Assembly (NCBI RefSeq): GCF_002007205.1
Contig: NZ_LAZS01000009.1
Span: 1 to 64,000 of the forward strand
Reading direction: 5' to 3'
Length of the DNA: 64,000 bases
Origin: Ensifer adhaerens
Lineage (GTDB): Bacteria > Pseudomonadota > Alphaproteobacteria > Rhizobiales > Rhizobiaceae
Shown in pieces: positions 17,937 to 26,174 of the stretch; positions within the stretch are counted from its first letter, which is position 1; each line of letters begins with the position of its first letter. The position numbers and the translations under genes are program-made. Below the pieces are notes generated by a model. That model was given only the letters and a program-made list of their open reading frames with translations, did not search any database and was not told the DNA's origin.

Positions 17937-18635
17937 GTGGCAATGCTCTTGGTTCCGGGCTTCATGCTGGACGCCGATCTCTGGCGTGACGTGGTTCCGG
18001 CACTCGGCGACTATGGCCCCGCGGCCTACGCCGATCTGTCGCAGGACAGCTCGATCGCAGCCATGGCGCACCGTGCGCTACTGGACGCGCCGGCCCGCTT
18101 CGTGCTGGTCGGCTTCTCCATGGGTGGCTACGTCGCCCGGGAAATCGTCCGGCAGGCGCCCGACCGGGTGACCGCGCTGATCCTCATTGCCACATCCGCA
18201 CGCGGCGACAGCGATGTCGAGCGCCAACGAAAGGCGGTCGCCGCCGGGCAGACCGCCGGCACCGCGTTCAAGGGGCTCAGCCGATCGGCCATCCTCTCAT
18301 CCCTGCACCCCGACAATGCGGAGCGGGCCGATCTTGTCGATCGCATCCAGGCGGCAGGTCAGCGCCTGGGAGGCGACGCCTTTCGCCGGCAGTCCCTTGT
18401 CGAGCGGAGAGACGAACGGGACGAGTTGGCGGCGATCCGGTGCCCAAGCCTGATTGTCGCGGGTGACAAGGACCGGTTGAGGTCGCGCACCGAGGCGCTC
18501 GAGCTTCACCAGGGACTTGCCGGCTCAAGCTTCGAGGTCGTCGAAGACACCGGCCATATGGTTCCGATGGAGGCGCCGCAACGCCTCGCCACCCTCCTTC
18601 GAGAGTGGCTCGGTCAACAGAACCGCGGAGCCTGA
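17937..18635 (+). CDS. Alpha/beta hydrolase
   Basis: 232 aa from a GTG start with GGGGAGG 8 nt upstream; an ATG two codons later is the alternative, and the open frame reaches back into the hydrolase relic. Catalytic features are the nucleophile elbow GFSMGG (Ser near residue 61), VAGDKDRL with the acid, and DTGHMVPM with the His near the C terminus. The protein resembles small esterases/lactonases of the MenH/RutD type. The substrate is unknown. Confidence 0.85.
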   Translation: MAMLLVPGFMLDADLWRDVVPALGDYGPAAYADLSQDSSIAAMAHRALLDAPARFVLVGFSMGGYVAREIVRQAPDRVTALILIATSARGDSDVERQRKAVAAGQTAGTAFKGLSRSAILSSLHPDNAERADLVDRIQAAGQRLGGDAFRRQSLVERRDERDELAAIRCPSLIVAGDKDRLRSRTEALELHQGLAGSSFEVVEDTGHMVPMEAPQRLATLLREWLGQQNRGA

Positions 18636-19001
18636 CGCCGCGCCCGGGCCAAAAAGGTGCCCTTTCGCGCAGCCGTTGCCGCCGGCATTTTCCCATTTCC
18701 AGCTCCCAGCTTTGCCAATCCAGCGGATGTCCCGCCCAGGCTGCGGACACGCCGGGCAGTCTCGCCAAGCGGGACTGTCCACGGCGTCCAAAAAGGAGGG
18801 CAACGTCCTATTCCCGCTCGCTGTCAACACTGGTCACAAGGCAGTGCGAAGAACGCTGTTGACAAAACACACCGATGGCTGGCAAATGTCAGAATGTGCG
18901 ATGGAAGCCGGATGCGGATGGTATCAGGGGAGACAGGAGCCTGAACCGAACGGCCGGAAACCGTTTCCGTCCGCACGAATGCCAGCATGGGAGGGGACAT
19001 C
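18636..19001. other. Leader and promoter region of the sugar ABC operon
   Basis: About 366 bp without a supported gene. It should carry the promoter of the plus-strand transporter operon that starts at 19002. A TTGACA at 18859-18864 and a CAAATGTCA at 18883-18891 are the main visible signals. Confidence 0.4.
18859..18891 (+). promoter_or_regulatory. Candidate promoter/operator of the sugar ABC operon
   Basis: TTGACA (18859-18864) could be a -35 box. TGACA there and TGTCA at 18887-18891 form an inverted pair of the same half-site that recurs upstream of the SorC-type regulator at 25885-25909. I infer binding by that regulator. Confidence 0.4.
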
Positions 19002-19988
19002 GTGGCTTTTCAGGTGGATCGGCAGCTCAGCTTTCTCGCCACCGTGAACGTTGCCGCCATCGTGGCCGGTGCGGTGCTCGTCGGCGCCAGCTTCGTCGAG
19101 CTCTATAACTTCCAGTCGATGGCGTCACAGGTTCCCGAACTGGGCTTCCTCGCCCTTGGCGTCATGCTGGCCATGATCTCCGGCAACGGCGGCATCGACC
19201 TTTCGGGCATCGCGCTTGCCAATCTCTCCGGCGTTGCCGCCTACTTCTTCCTGCGGGGCGCGATTTCCGCCGACGATGCTCCGCTTCTTTTCACCTGGAG
19301 CCTGATCGGTGTAGCGCTTGGCGTCGGCCTTGTCGGCGGCATGCTGAACGGCTTCCTGATCGCGAAGGTTGGATTGACGCCGATCATCGCGACGCTCGGT
19401 ACGCAATTGCTCTTTACCGGGCTGGCGATCGTTCTCACCAATGGTTCGGCGCTCAGCATAGGCTATGTCGAGCCGCTCGACGATTTCGGCAATGCCACGA
19501 TCCTGAGCGTGCCCCAATGCTTCGCTCTCTTCCTGGTCGTCGCGCTCGCAATCGGCGCCATCCTGCGTTTCACGCCCTTCGGCCAACGTCTGCTTCTGCT
19601 CGGCAACAATGCCAAGGCCGCGCGCTACGCGGGCATCCCGGAAAAGCGCATCCTGTTCCTGACCTACGCCGTCTGCGGGCTTTTGGCGTCGGTTGCCGGT
19701 ATCGTCATTGCCGCGCGCACCTCGAGCGTGAAGTGGGACTACGGCAGCTCCTATGTCCTCATTGCGATCCTCATCGCCGTCATGGCCGGCGTTCGCCCCG
19801 AGGGCGGCTATGGGCGGGTCATCTGCGTGGTGCTTTCGGCAACGTCGCTGCAGATGCTCTCCAGCCTGTTCAACTTCATGAACATCTCGAATTTCTTCCG
19901 GGATCTCGCCTGGGGCGTTCTTCTGCTGGTCTTCATCGCCACGTCCGGCTTCGACTTCAGAGCCTGGTTCAGAGCCGTCCGCAGCTAA
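19002..19988 (+). CDS. Sugar-type ABC transporter permease (RbsC/LsrC family)
   Basis: 328 aa, BPD_transp_2 family, with eight to ten hydrophobic segments and the characteristic LGVMLAMISGNGGIDLS stretch. The GTG at 19002 is chosen because GGGAGGGG lies just before it; an ATG at 18987 is possible but would include that site. It is the first gene of an operon with binding protein, ATPase, second permease and kinase. Two different permeases form a heterodimeric channel, as in LsrCD or RhaPQ systems. Confidence 0.9.
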   Translation: MAFQVDRQLSFLATVNVAAIVAGAVLVGASFVELYNFQSMASQVPELGFLALGVMLAMISGNGGIDLSGIALANLSGVAAYFFLRGAISADDAPLLFTWSLIGVALGVGLVGGMLNGFLIAKVGLTPIIATLGTQLLFTGLAIVLTNGSALSIGYVEPLDDFGNATILSVPQCFALFLVVALAIGAILRFTPFGQRLLLLGNNAKAARYAGIPEKRILFLTYAVCGLLASVAGIVIAARTSSVKWDYGSSYVLIAILIAVMAGVRPEGGYGRVICVVLSATSLQMLSSLFNFMNISNFFRDLAWGVLLLVFIATSGFDFRAWFRAVRS

Positions 19989-20065
19989 CCCCGCTTCCGT
20001 CAGGGCCGGGCGCGAGCCTTCGCGCGCCACAGCTCTTTCCCTTCGAAGGCGCAATGGGAGGAACT

Positions 20066-21067
20066 ATGCCTGATTTTCGTAAACTTGCCGCCTGCACCGT
20101 GGCACTCAGCACCATCTGGGGTGCCGCGGCTGCCACCGCCGAGGAGAAGCCCAGCATCGTCACCGTCGTCAAGGTCACCGGCGAGAACTGGTTCACGCGC
20201 ATGGCCGAGGGCGTCGCCGCCTATGGCAACGACAACGATACGGTTGCCACGAGCCAGATCGGCCCGGGCAAGGCGGATGCCGCCCAGCAGGCACGCCTGA
20301 TTGAGGACCTTGTCGCCAAGAAGGTCAGCGCGATTGCCGTCGTGCCGATGGATGCGTCGTCGCTCGAAGGCGTGCTGAAGCGCGCCGCCCAGCGCGGCAT
20401 CAAGGTGGTGACCCACGAGGCCGACAGCATGAAGAACACGCTCGTCGACATCGAAGCCTTCGAGAACAAGGCCTTCGGCGCCCGCTTCAACGAGAAGATC
20501 GCCGAGTGCATGGGCAAATCAGGAAAATGGACGTCCTTCGTCGGTTCGCTCGGCAGCCTGACGCATGTTCAGTGGGCTGACGGCGGCGCTGAAAACGCCA
20601 AGAAGTACCCAGAAATGGAGCTGGTCTCGGAGAAGAACGAATCCTTCAACGACGCCAACCGCGCCTATGAGAAGGCCCGCGAGATCCTGCGCAAGTACCC
20701 CGACATCAAGGGCTTCCAGGGCGGCTCGGCCATCGACGTCATCGGCATCGGCCGCGCCGTCGAAGAGGCCGGCCTGCAGGACAAGACCTGCGTCTTCGGC
20801 ATCGGCCTGCCGAAGGATACCGGTTCCTATCTCGAATCCGGTGCCGTTGACGGCATCAGCTTCTGGGATCCGAAGGATGCCGGCTACGTCATGAACAAGG
20901 TGGCCGACATGGTCATCAAGGGCGAAGAGATCAAGGACGGCATGGATCTCGGCGTGCCCGGATACGAAAAGGTTTCGGTCAAGAAGGGTGCCGGTGACGG
21001 CATCATCGTGGTCGGCGAAGCTTGGGTCGACGTCGACAAGTCCAACTACGGCAAATACCCGTTCTGA
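20066..21067 (+). CDS. Sugar ABC transporter periplasmic binding protein (LsrB/RhaS-like)
   Basis: 333 aa. GGGAGGAAC just upstream fixes the ATG. Residues 1-25 form a signal peptide (cleavage near ATA-EE). The rest is a Peripla_BP_4-type fold: VTGENWFTRMAEGV near the N terminus, VVPMDASSLEGVLKRA, and GISFWDPKDAGYV near the C terminus. The closest named families are autoinducer-2 binding LsrB and rhamnose-binding RhaS. The ligand is likely a sugar or sugar-like furanose, but residues alone do not decide it. Confidence 0.88.
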   Translation: MPDFRKLAACTVALSTIWGAAAATAEEKPSIVTVVKVTGENWFTRMAEGVAAYGNDNDTVATSQIGPGKADAAQQARLIEDLVAKKVSAIAVVPMDASSLEGVLKRAAQRGIKVVTHEADSMKNTLVDIEAFENKAFGARFNEKIAECMGKSGKWTSFVGSLGSLTHVQWADGGAENAKKYPEMELVSEKNESFNDANRAYEKAREILRKYPDIKGFQGGSAIDVIGIGRAVEEAGLQDKTCVFGIGLPKDTGSYLESGAVDGISFWDPKDAGYVMNKVADMVIKGEEIKDGMDLGVPGYEKVSVKKGAGDGIIVVGEAWVDVDKSNYGKYPF

Positions 21068-21084
21068 TCGGATCACCGATCAAA

Positions 21085-21113
21085 GCCGCCGCGCCCTAAA
21101 CCCGCGCGGCGGC
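21085..21113 (+). terminator. Intra-operon hairpin after the binding protein gene
   Basis: GCCGCCGCGC (21085-21094) and GCGCGGCGGC (21104-21113) are perfect 10-bp arms with a 9-nt loop, 18 nt after the binding-protein stop. No T-run follows. Such hairpins often protect the upstream mRNA so that binding protein is made in excess over the ATPase and permeases. Confidence 0.55.
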
Positions 21114-21132
21114 ATGCCCGTGAAGCCTCTCC

Positions 21133-22722
21133 ATGCACCATCAGGACAAAGCCATGCAGCCACAGCCCACTGGCGGTGAACCGCATCCGAAGCCCGCGAC
21201 CCCGTTTCTGGAGGTGCGCAACATCGAGAAGCACTTCGGTGGCGTGCGCGCGCTCAAGGGCGTGAGTTTTTCGATCGAGGCCGGCAACATCTATCACCTG
21301 ATGGGTGAGAATGGCTGCGGCAAGAGCACGCTCATCAAGATCATTTCCGGGGCTCAAGGGGCTGATGCAGGCGAACTCTTGATCGACGGCAAGACGGTCA
21401 CCGGACTGACACCGGTCGCAGCCCTCGCTGCCGGCATCGAAACGGTCTATCAGGATTTTTCGCTGCTCCCCAATCTCTCGGTCGCCGAGAACATCGGGCT
21501 GACTCAGCAGTTGGTGTCCTCGTCGGGCAAGCTTGCGCGGCGGCTCGACATACCGAAGATGCGGGCGACGGCCGAGCGCGCCCTTGCGGCCGTCGGCCTG
21601 CCGGCGAGCAGGGCCTTTCTTTCAACGCGGACGGACGAGTTGCCGATGGCGACGCGGCAGCTGATTGCCATTGCCCGCGCAATCGCCTCCGACGCCCGCC
21701 TCGTCATCATGGACGAGCCGACGACCGCGCTGACCAAACACGAGGTCGACAATCTCATCGGCGTCGTCGATCGCCTGCGCGCCAAGGGCGTGGCCGTGTT
21801 GTTCGTCACCCACAAGCTCGACGAGTGCAAGTCGCTCGGCGGGCGGGCGATCATCATGCGCGATGGCCAGAAAGTCGCCGAATGCGACGTCGAGGGCCAT
21901 TCGAAGACCGATCTGGCCTTCTGGATGACGGGCAAGGTGCTGGACGACACCCGCCAGCGGTCCGCCGTCACGCTCGGCGAGAAGCTGCTCAATGTCGAAA
22001 AGCTCTCACGGAGCGGATTTTTCGCTGATGTGTCCTTGTCGCTGCGCAAGGGCGAGATCATCGGCATTACCGGCCTGCTCGATTCCGGGCGCAACGAACT
22101 GGCGCTTGCGCTTGCAGGCGTTTCGCCCGCCGACGGCGGCAGCATTTTTCTCGAAGGCAACGAGATCCGCCTTGGCAAACCCGCCGATGCGATTGCTTCG
22201 GGGATTGGCTACGTTCCCGAGGACCGGCTCTCGGAGGGATTGTTCCTCTCGCAATCGATCAAGGACAATATCGTGGTTCCGGTCCTCGACCGGCTGCGCA
22301 ATGCCTTTGGCATCGTCGACCGTCGCCGCAGCCGTGCGCTCGCCGAGCGCACGGTCGATGACCTGCAGGTCGTCTCGGCCGGCGTCGACAAGCCGGTGCA
22401 GTCGCTTTCCGGCGGCAACCAGCAGCGCGTGCTCATCGGCCGCTGGCTGACGATCGAGCCAAAACTTCTCATCCTGCACGGCCCGACCGTCGGCGTCGAC
22501 GTCGGCTCCAAGGACACGATCTATCGGATCATTCAGCGGCTCGCCGGTGACGGCATGGGCGTCATCATCATCAGCGACGACCTGCCCGAACTGCTGCAGA
22601 ACTCAGACCGCATCATGGTCATGCGCAAGGGTCGTGTCGTCAAAACCTTTGCCGCCGAAGGGCTGGCGGAAGACGTTCTCTCGCGCGCGCTGACCGACGA
22701 TACCATTGCGAGGCTTCAATGA
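21133..22722 (+). CDS. Sugar ABC transporter ATP-binding protein (two domains)
   Basis: 529 aa, double-ATPase type like RbsA/MglA/LsrA. Domain 1 has Walker A GENGCGKST and Walker B VIMDEPT; its signature is degenerate (LPMATRQ). Domain 2 has a degenerate Walker A (GLLDSGRNE) but a good LSGGNQQRV signature. Such asymmetry is normal in this family. A second ATG at 21154 has a better-placed AGGA and may be the true start. The stop overlaps the next permease start (ATGA), so they are coupled. Confidence 0.92.
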   Translation: MHHQDKAMQPQPTGGEPHPKPATPFLEVRNIEKHFGGVRALKGVSFSIEAGNIYHLMGENGCGKSTLIKIISGAQGADAGELLIDGKTVTGLTPVAALAAGIETVYQDFSLLPNLSVAENIGLTQQLVSSSGKLARRLDIPKMRATAERALAAVGLPASRAFLSTRTDELPMATRQLIAIARAIASDARLVIMDEPTTALTKHEVDNLIGVVDRLRAKGVAVLFVTHKLDECKSLGGRAIIMRDGQKVAECDVEGHSKTDLAFWMTGKVLDDTRQRSAVTLGEKLLNVEKLSRSGFFADVSLSLRKGEIIGITGLLDSGRNELALALAGVSPADGGSIFLEGNEIRLGKPADAIASGIGYVPEDRLSEGLFLSQSIKDNIVVPVLDRLRNAFGIVDRRRSRALAERTVDDLQVVSAGVDKPVQSLSGGNQQRVLIGRWLTIEPKLLILHGPTVGVDVGSKDTIYRIIQRLAGDGMGVIIISDDLPELLQNSDRIMVMRKGRVVKTFAAEGLAEDVLSRALTDDTIARLQ

Positions 22723-23756
22723 CCGAAACCACCTTCTCCTCGGCAGCACCCCGGTCTGAAAGCGCAGGCGCCGTTGCCGGCATCTGGGCGTGGCTCATGC
22801 GCCACCCGCCGGCCTTCACGTTGATCCTGATCGTCGCCGTTTCGCTCGTCGTCGGTGCGATCAACACCGATTTCTGGCAGGTATCGAACCTCTTCGACAT
22901 CCTGCGTGCTTCCGTCGTGCGGGGTCTCTTCGCGCTCGGCGTGCTTGTCGTGCTTGCCTCCGGTGGCATCGACGTCTCGTTTACGGCAATCGCCGCCTTC
23001 GTCATGTATGCCGTCACCATGCTGGTCGTGAATGTCGTGCCCGACATGCCGATCGTGGCGATCCTTGCGCTCGGCGCTGTCGGCGGCGCCTGCTTCGGTG
23101 GGCTCAACGGCGTTCTGGTTCATGCGCTCAAGGCACCGTCTCTGATCGTGACGATCGGCACGCAATATGTCATCCGCAGCTTCCTGCTCACCTTTGTCGG
23201 CACGGCGCTGTTCATGAACGTTCCGGCGGCGATGGACGCCTTCGGAAAGCTTGCGCTTTTCACCCATCACAGTGCCAACGGCTCGACGTCGACGCTGCCG
23301 GCATTCGTGCTCATCCTGGCGGTCGCCTCATTTGTCACCTGGTGGATCCTCGAGCGCACCCTGATCGGTCGCGCGGTCTATGCCGTCGGCGGCAATGCCG
23401 GTGTCGCCGAACGCCTCGGCTACAATCTGCGCACGGTTCGCATCTTTGTCTTTGCCTATGCGGGGCTTCTCGCCGGCATCGCCGGGATCATTCACGTCTC
23501 CAGCAACCGGCTGGCGAACCCGTTCGACCTCGCCGGCGCCGAACTCGAAATCATCGCGGCAGTCGTTCTCGGCGGCGCCCGCATCACCGGCGGCTCCGGC
23601 AGCGTCATCGGCACGCTTCTGGGTGTGGTCCTCATCACGCTCGTCAGCAACGTGCTCATTCTCGTCGGCATTCCAAGCACCTGGCAGCTCGTCATCGTCG
23701 GCATCTTCATCATTCTTGCCGGCGCGATCTTCTCGATCCGCGGCAGACAATCCTGA
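22719..23756 (+). CDS. Sugar-type ABC transporter permease (second subunit)
   Basis: 345 aa, BPD_transp_2 family, about nine hydrophobic segments. The motif LVVLASGGIDVSFTAIAAF and GARITGGSGSVIGTLLGV near the C terminus are typical of ribose-family permeases. It is the partner of the permease at 19002. It starts within the ATPase stop codon and is followed after an 80-nt GC-rich gap by the kinase gene. Confidence 0.92.
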   Translation: MTETTFSSAAPRSESAGAVAGIWAWLMRHPPAFTLILIVAVSLVVGAINTDFWQVSNLFDILRASVVRGLFALGVLVVLASGGIDVSFTAIAAFVMYAVTMLVVNVVPDMPIVAILALGAVGGACFGGLNGVLVHALKAPSLIVTIGTQYVIRSFLLTFVGTALFMNVPAAMDAFGKLALFTHHSANGSTSTLPAFVLILAVASFVTWWILERTLIGRAVYAVGGNAGVAERLGYNLRTVRIFVFAYAGLLAGIAGIIHVSSNRLANPFDLAGAELEIIAAVVLGGARITGGSGSVIGTLLGVVLITLVSNVLILVGIPSTWQLVIVGIFIILAGAIFSIRGRQS

Positions 23757-23836
23757 CGGCCGGTCCCGGAGCCGCCACGGGCGGTCGGGGCCGGCGTCTT
23801 TCGACAACTCTCCTTCACAGAGAAAGGTTTGAGCGC

Positions 23837-24784
23837 ATGGCGCACGATGTTTCGGTCATCGGACTTTACATTCTCGACATCCTCGGCCGCCCGGTCGACC
23901 GCATTCCCGCGGGCGGCAATGTCGAATTCATCGACGAGATCCGGCTGACGGTTGCCGGTACCGCCGGAGGCACGGTCGTCGACCTCGCAAAGCTCGGTCT
24001 CAACTGCCTCGCCGTTGGCGCCGTCGGCGATGACGAGAAGGCCGACTTCGTGCTTTCGACCTTGCAGCGCTTCGGCGTCGACACGGTCGAGATGCAGCGG
24101 ATCCCGGGCGTACCGACGTCCGCCACGATCCTCAACATTCGTCGCAATGGCGAAAGACCGGCCCTCCACGTTCGCGGTGCGTCCGGTCATTTCGAGGTCG
24201 CAGAAGACGCGCTCGATCGCGTGACGGCGGCGCCGATCGTTCATCTCGGCGGTACGGGCCTGCTCGACCGCCTCGACGGCGAGCCGAGCCGCGTGCTTCT
24301 CGAAGCTGCCAAGCGCAAGGGCCGGACCGTCACCTTCGATCTGCTCGGCGCCAGCGAGAAGACGCTTTCCCTCATCCGTCCGCTCTTCCCCTATATCGAC
24401 TACTTCATGCCGTCGGTGGAAGAAGCCATGCTGATCTCCGGGCGAAAAACGGCCGAGGATGCGGCGCTGTTCTTCTGCGATCTCGGCGTGAAGCATTGCG
24501 TCTTCACGCTCGGCGGCGACGGCGTCTATTTCATGGATCCGGAGCGAAAAACCGTGAAGCTGCCGGCGTTCGAGATCGACGTCGTCGATACGACCGGCTG
24601 CGGCGATGCCTTCAATGCCGGCTTCATCGCCGGTCTGCACCACAAGATGGATACGGAGACATCGCTCAAGTTCGCGCAGGCCTCGGCCGCGTTGGTGGCG
24701 ACCGGTCTCGGTTCAGATGCCGGCATCACCTCCTTCGAGGCGACGCAGGAATTCATGCGGACGGCGCGCGTCAAGGCAAACTGA
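23837..24784 (+). CDS. PfkB family carbohydrate kinase
   Basis: 315 aa, ribokinase fold. It opens with SVIGLYILDILGRPVDRIP, has GTAGGTVVDLAKLG near residue 43, and ends with the anion-hole/catalytic motif DTTGCGDAFNAGF, with Asp as base. It should phosphorylate the imported sugar or a derivative in the cytosol. Last gene of the transporter operon; converges with the SorC-type regulator gene. AAAGG upstream is a moderate ribosome binding site. Rhamnose and Lsr systems use FGGY-type kinases instead, so the substrate here probably differs. Confidence 0.9.
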   Translation: MAHDVSVIGLYILDILGRPVDRIPAGGNVEFIDEIRLTVAGTAGGTVVDLAKLGLNCLAVGAVGDDEKADFVLSTLQRFGVDTVEMQRIPGVPTSATILNIRRNGERPALHVRGASGHFEVAEDALDRVTAAPIVHLGGTGLLDRLDGEPSRVLLEAAKRKGRTVTFDLLGASEKTLSLIRPLFPYIDYFMPSVEEAMLISGRKTAEDAALFFCDLGVKHCVFTLGGDGVYFMDPERKTVKLPAFEIDVVDTTGCGDAFNAGFIAGLHHKMDTETSLKFAQASAALVATGLGSDAGITSFEATQEFMRTARVKAN

Positions 24785-24816
24785 TCGGCGTTCTGGGGCG
24801 TTCCTGACGGAGCGCC

Positions 24817-25779
24817 TCAGGCCTCGTCCGCCAGCAGCATCTCGGCGGTTTCGATGTCGGTGACGAGATGGGTGGCATAGCCGCCATTCATCGTCGCCCG
24901 GATCGCGGTGATCTTGTTCGAACCGCCGGCAACGCAGATGCGGCTTGGGATGCGCACCAGTTCGTTAAGCTCGATGCCCACCATGCGATCATCGAGTTCG
25001 CCGCTCACCTGTCGGCCCGCCTCGTCGATGAACCGGCAGATCAGCACCGCGACTGCGCCGTGCGCCTGGTAGGAGTCGAAGTCCTCCTGGCTTGCGACAT
25101 TGGCCGACCGGATCAGCGTGTCAGGACCGATATCGCCGACGCCGAAGACCAGGACATTGGTCGAATGGATGAGTTCGAACTGCTTGACGAGCACCGGCTC
25201 CGAAAGCAGCCAGCGTTTGAGTTCCGGCGTCGACAGGAGCGCGGGCGCGAGCAGGTTGACGCAGCGCGCATGAATGCGCTGCGACATCAGCGAGGTGCAG
25301 AACTCCGGCGAGAATTCGGGATTGGCGATGGAACTGCCCGAGACCTGGACGACGGTGAGCCCGCCAAGCGGCTCGGCCAGGGAGATCTGGTCGGCGACCG
25401 CAAGCACGGTCCGTCCCCAGGCAACGCCGATCGTGTCGCCTTCCTTGATCATGTCGGCGAGCAGGCGGGCGCCCGCCTCGCCGAGCCTCGTGACCAGCGA
25501 CGTCCGCTCGCCGGCCGGAATGACCAGCGCCCCTTCGAGCCCGAACTTCTCCTTGAGCTTGCGCGCAATGGCGACGCGTCCGCCGACGTCGGTATTGACG
25601 CGGATGGTGACGAGGCCTCTCTCGCGGGCTTCCTGAAGATAGTTGACGATGGTCGCGCGCGACATGCCGAGGATCTTGGCGATGTCGCTCTGGGTCAGTT
25701 GATCGACGTAGTAGAGCCAGGCAGCCCAAACGACCCCGTCATCGAACTCGGGCGGCAACGACTTGCCTTCACCGATCAT
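24817..25779 (-). CDS. SorC/DeoR-type sugar-binding transcriptional regulator
   Basis: 320 aa. An N-terminal helix-turn-helix (LTQSDIAKILGMSRATIVNYL, about residues 27-47) is followed by a sugar-phosphate-binding domain (VAWGRTVLAVAD, VCVAGG-like C-terminal segments), the SorC/LsrR architecture. The ATG at 25779 follows GGGGGAG by 3-4 nt; the ATG at 25806 is an alternative. It probably senses the phosphorylated sugar made by the PfkB kinase and represses both the transporter operon and the divergent aldolase gene. Confidence 0.9.
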   Translation of the reverse strand: MIGEGKSLPPEFDDGVVWAAWLYYVDQLTQSDIAKILGMSRATIVNYLQEARERGLVTIRVNTDVGGRVAIARKLKEKFGLEGALVIPAGERTSLVTRLGEAGARLLADMIKEGDTIGVAWGRTVLAVADQISLAEPLGGLTVVQVSGSSIANPEFSPEFCTSLMSQRIHARCVNLLAPALLSTPELKRWLLSEPVLVKQFELIHSTNVLVFGVGDIGPDTLIRSANVASQEDFDSYQAHGAVAVLICRFIDEAGRQVSGELDDRMVGIELNELVRIPSRICVAGGSNKITAIRATMNGGYATHLVTDIETAEMLLADEA

Positions 25780-26174
25780 CGAACTCCCCCGCCCACTATC
25801 CGTCATCCGTCACTCCGCCTGATACCGTTTGCGCCACCTCAAACCGGAAAAGCTGCTGCCGTCAAACAAATTCGAACACTCAATTGACATTTGACACATG
25901 ATGCTGTCATTTGTTTGCGTTCCGTTGCAACGGACGATCGAGAACGGAATCGCGCTTGAGCACGCTGCCGCGAACGCGGTCGCATGGGCAGGCGAGACCG
26001 CGGTAGACAGCATCGAAAGCCGGGCCTTTGGCGCGGCCCGCGCCGGCTGCCGATCCCAAATTTTCCAAGCGGCCTTTCCTGCCAGCCTCCTGCGGTTCGG
26101 CGGGCGCGGCCCCGCCATGTCATTTTCTCCGGCCCGTCGCAGACGATGTCCGCCGGAAGCCAAGGAGCTTTTCC
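25780..26174. promoter_or_regulatory. Divergent promoter region, SorC-type regulator and aldolase/dehydrogenase genes
   Basis: A 395-bp gap with an AT-rich core at about 25865-25925. There TGACA (25885-25889 and 25892-25896) faces TGTCA (25905-25909), giving the inverted pair TGACA-N8-TGTCA. The same half-sites occur upstream of the transporter operon at 18860-18891. The remaining ~250 bp before the aldolase start is GC-rich with no supported gene. Confidence 0.5.

Noticed and set aside
22790-23836. Long in-frame upstream extension of the PfkB kinase through the permease gene
   Set aside because: The extension is an alternate frame of the second permease and reads as an Arg/His-rich non-protein sequence. 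The kinase starts at 23837.
23492-24643. Minus-strand frame of 383 codons opposite the PfkB kinase
   Set aside because: Shadow of the kinase gene; no domain and no ribosome binding site.
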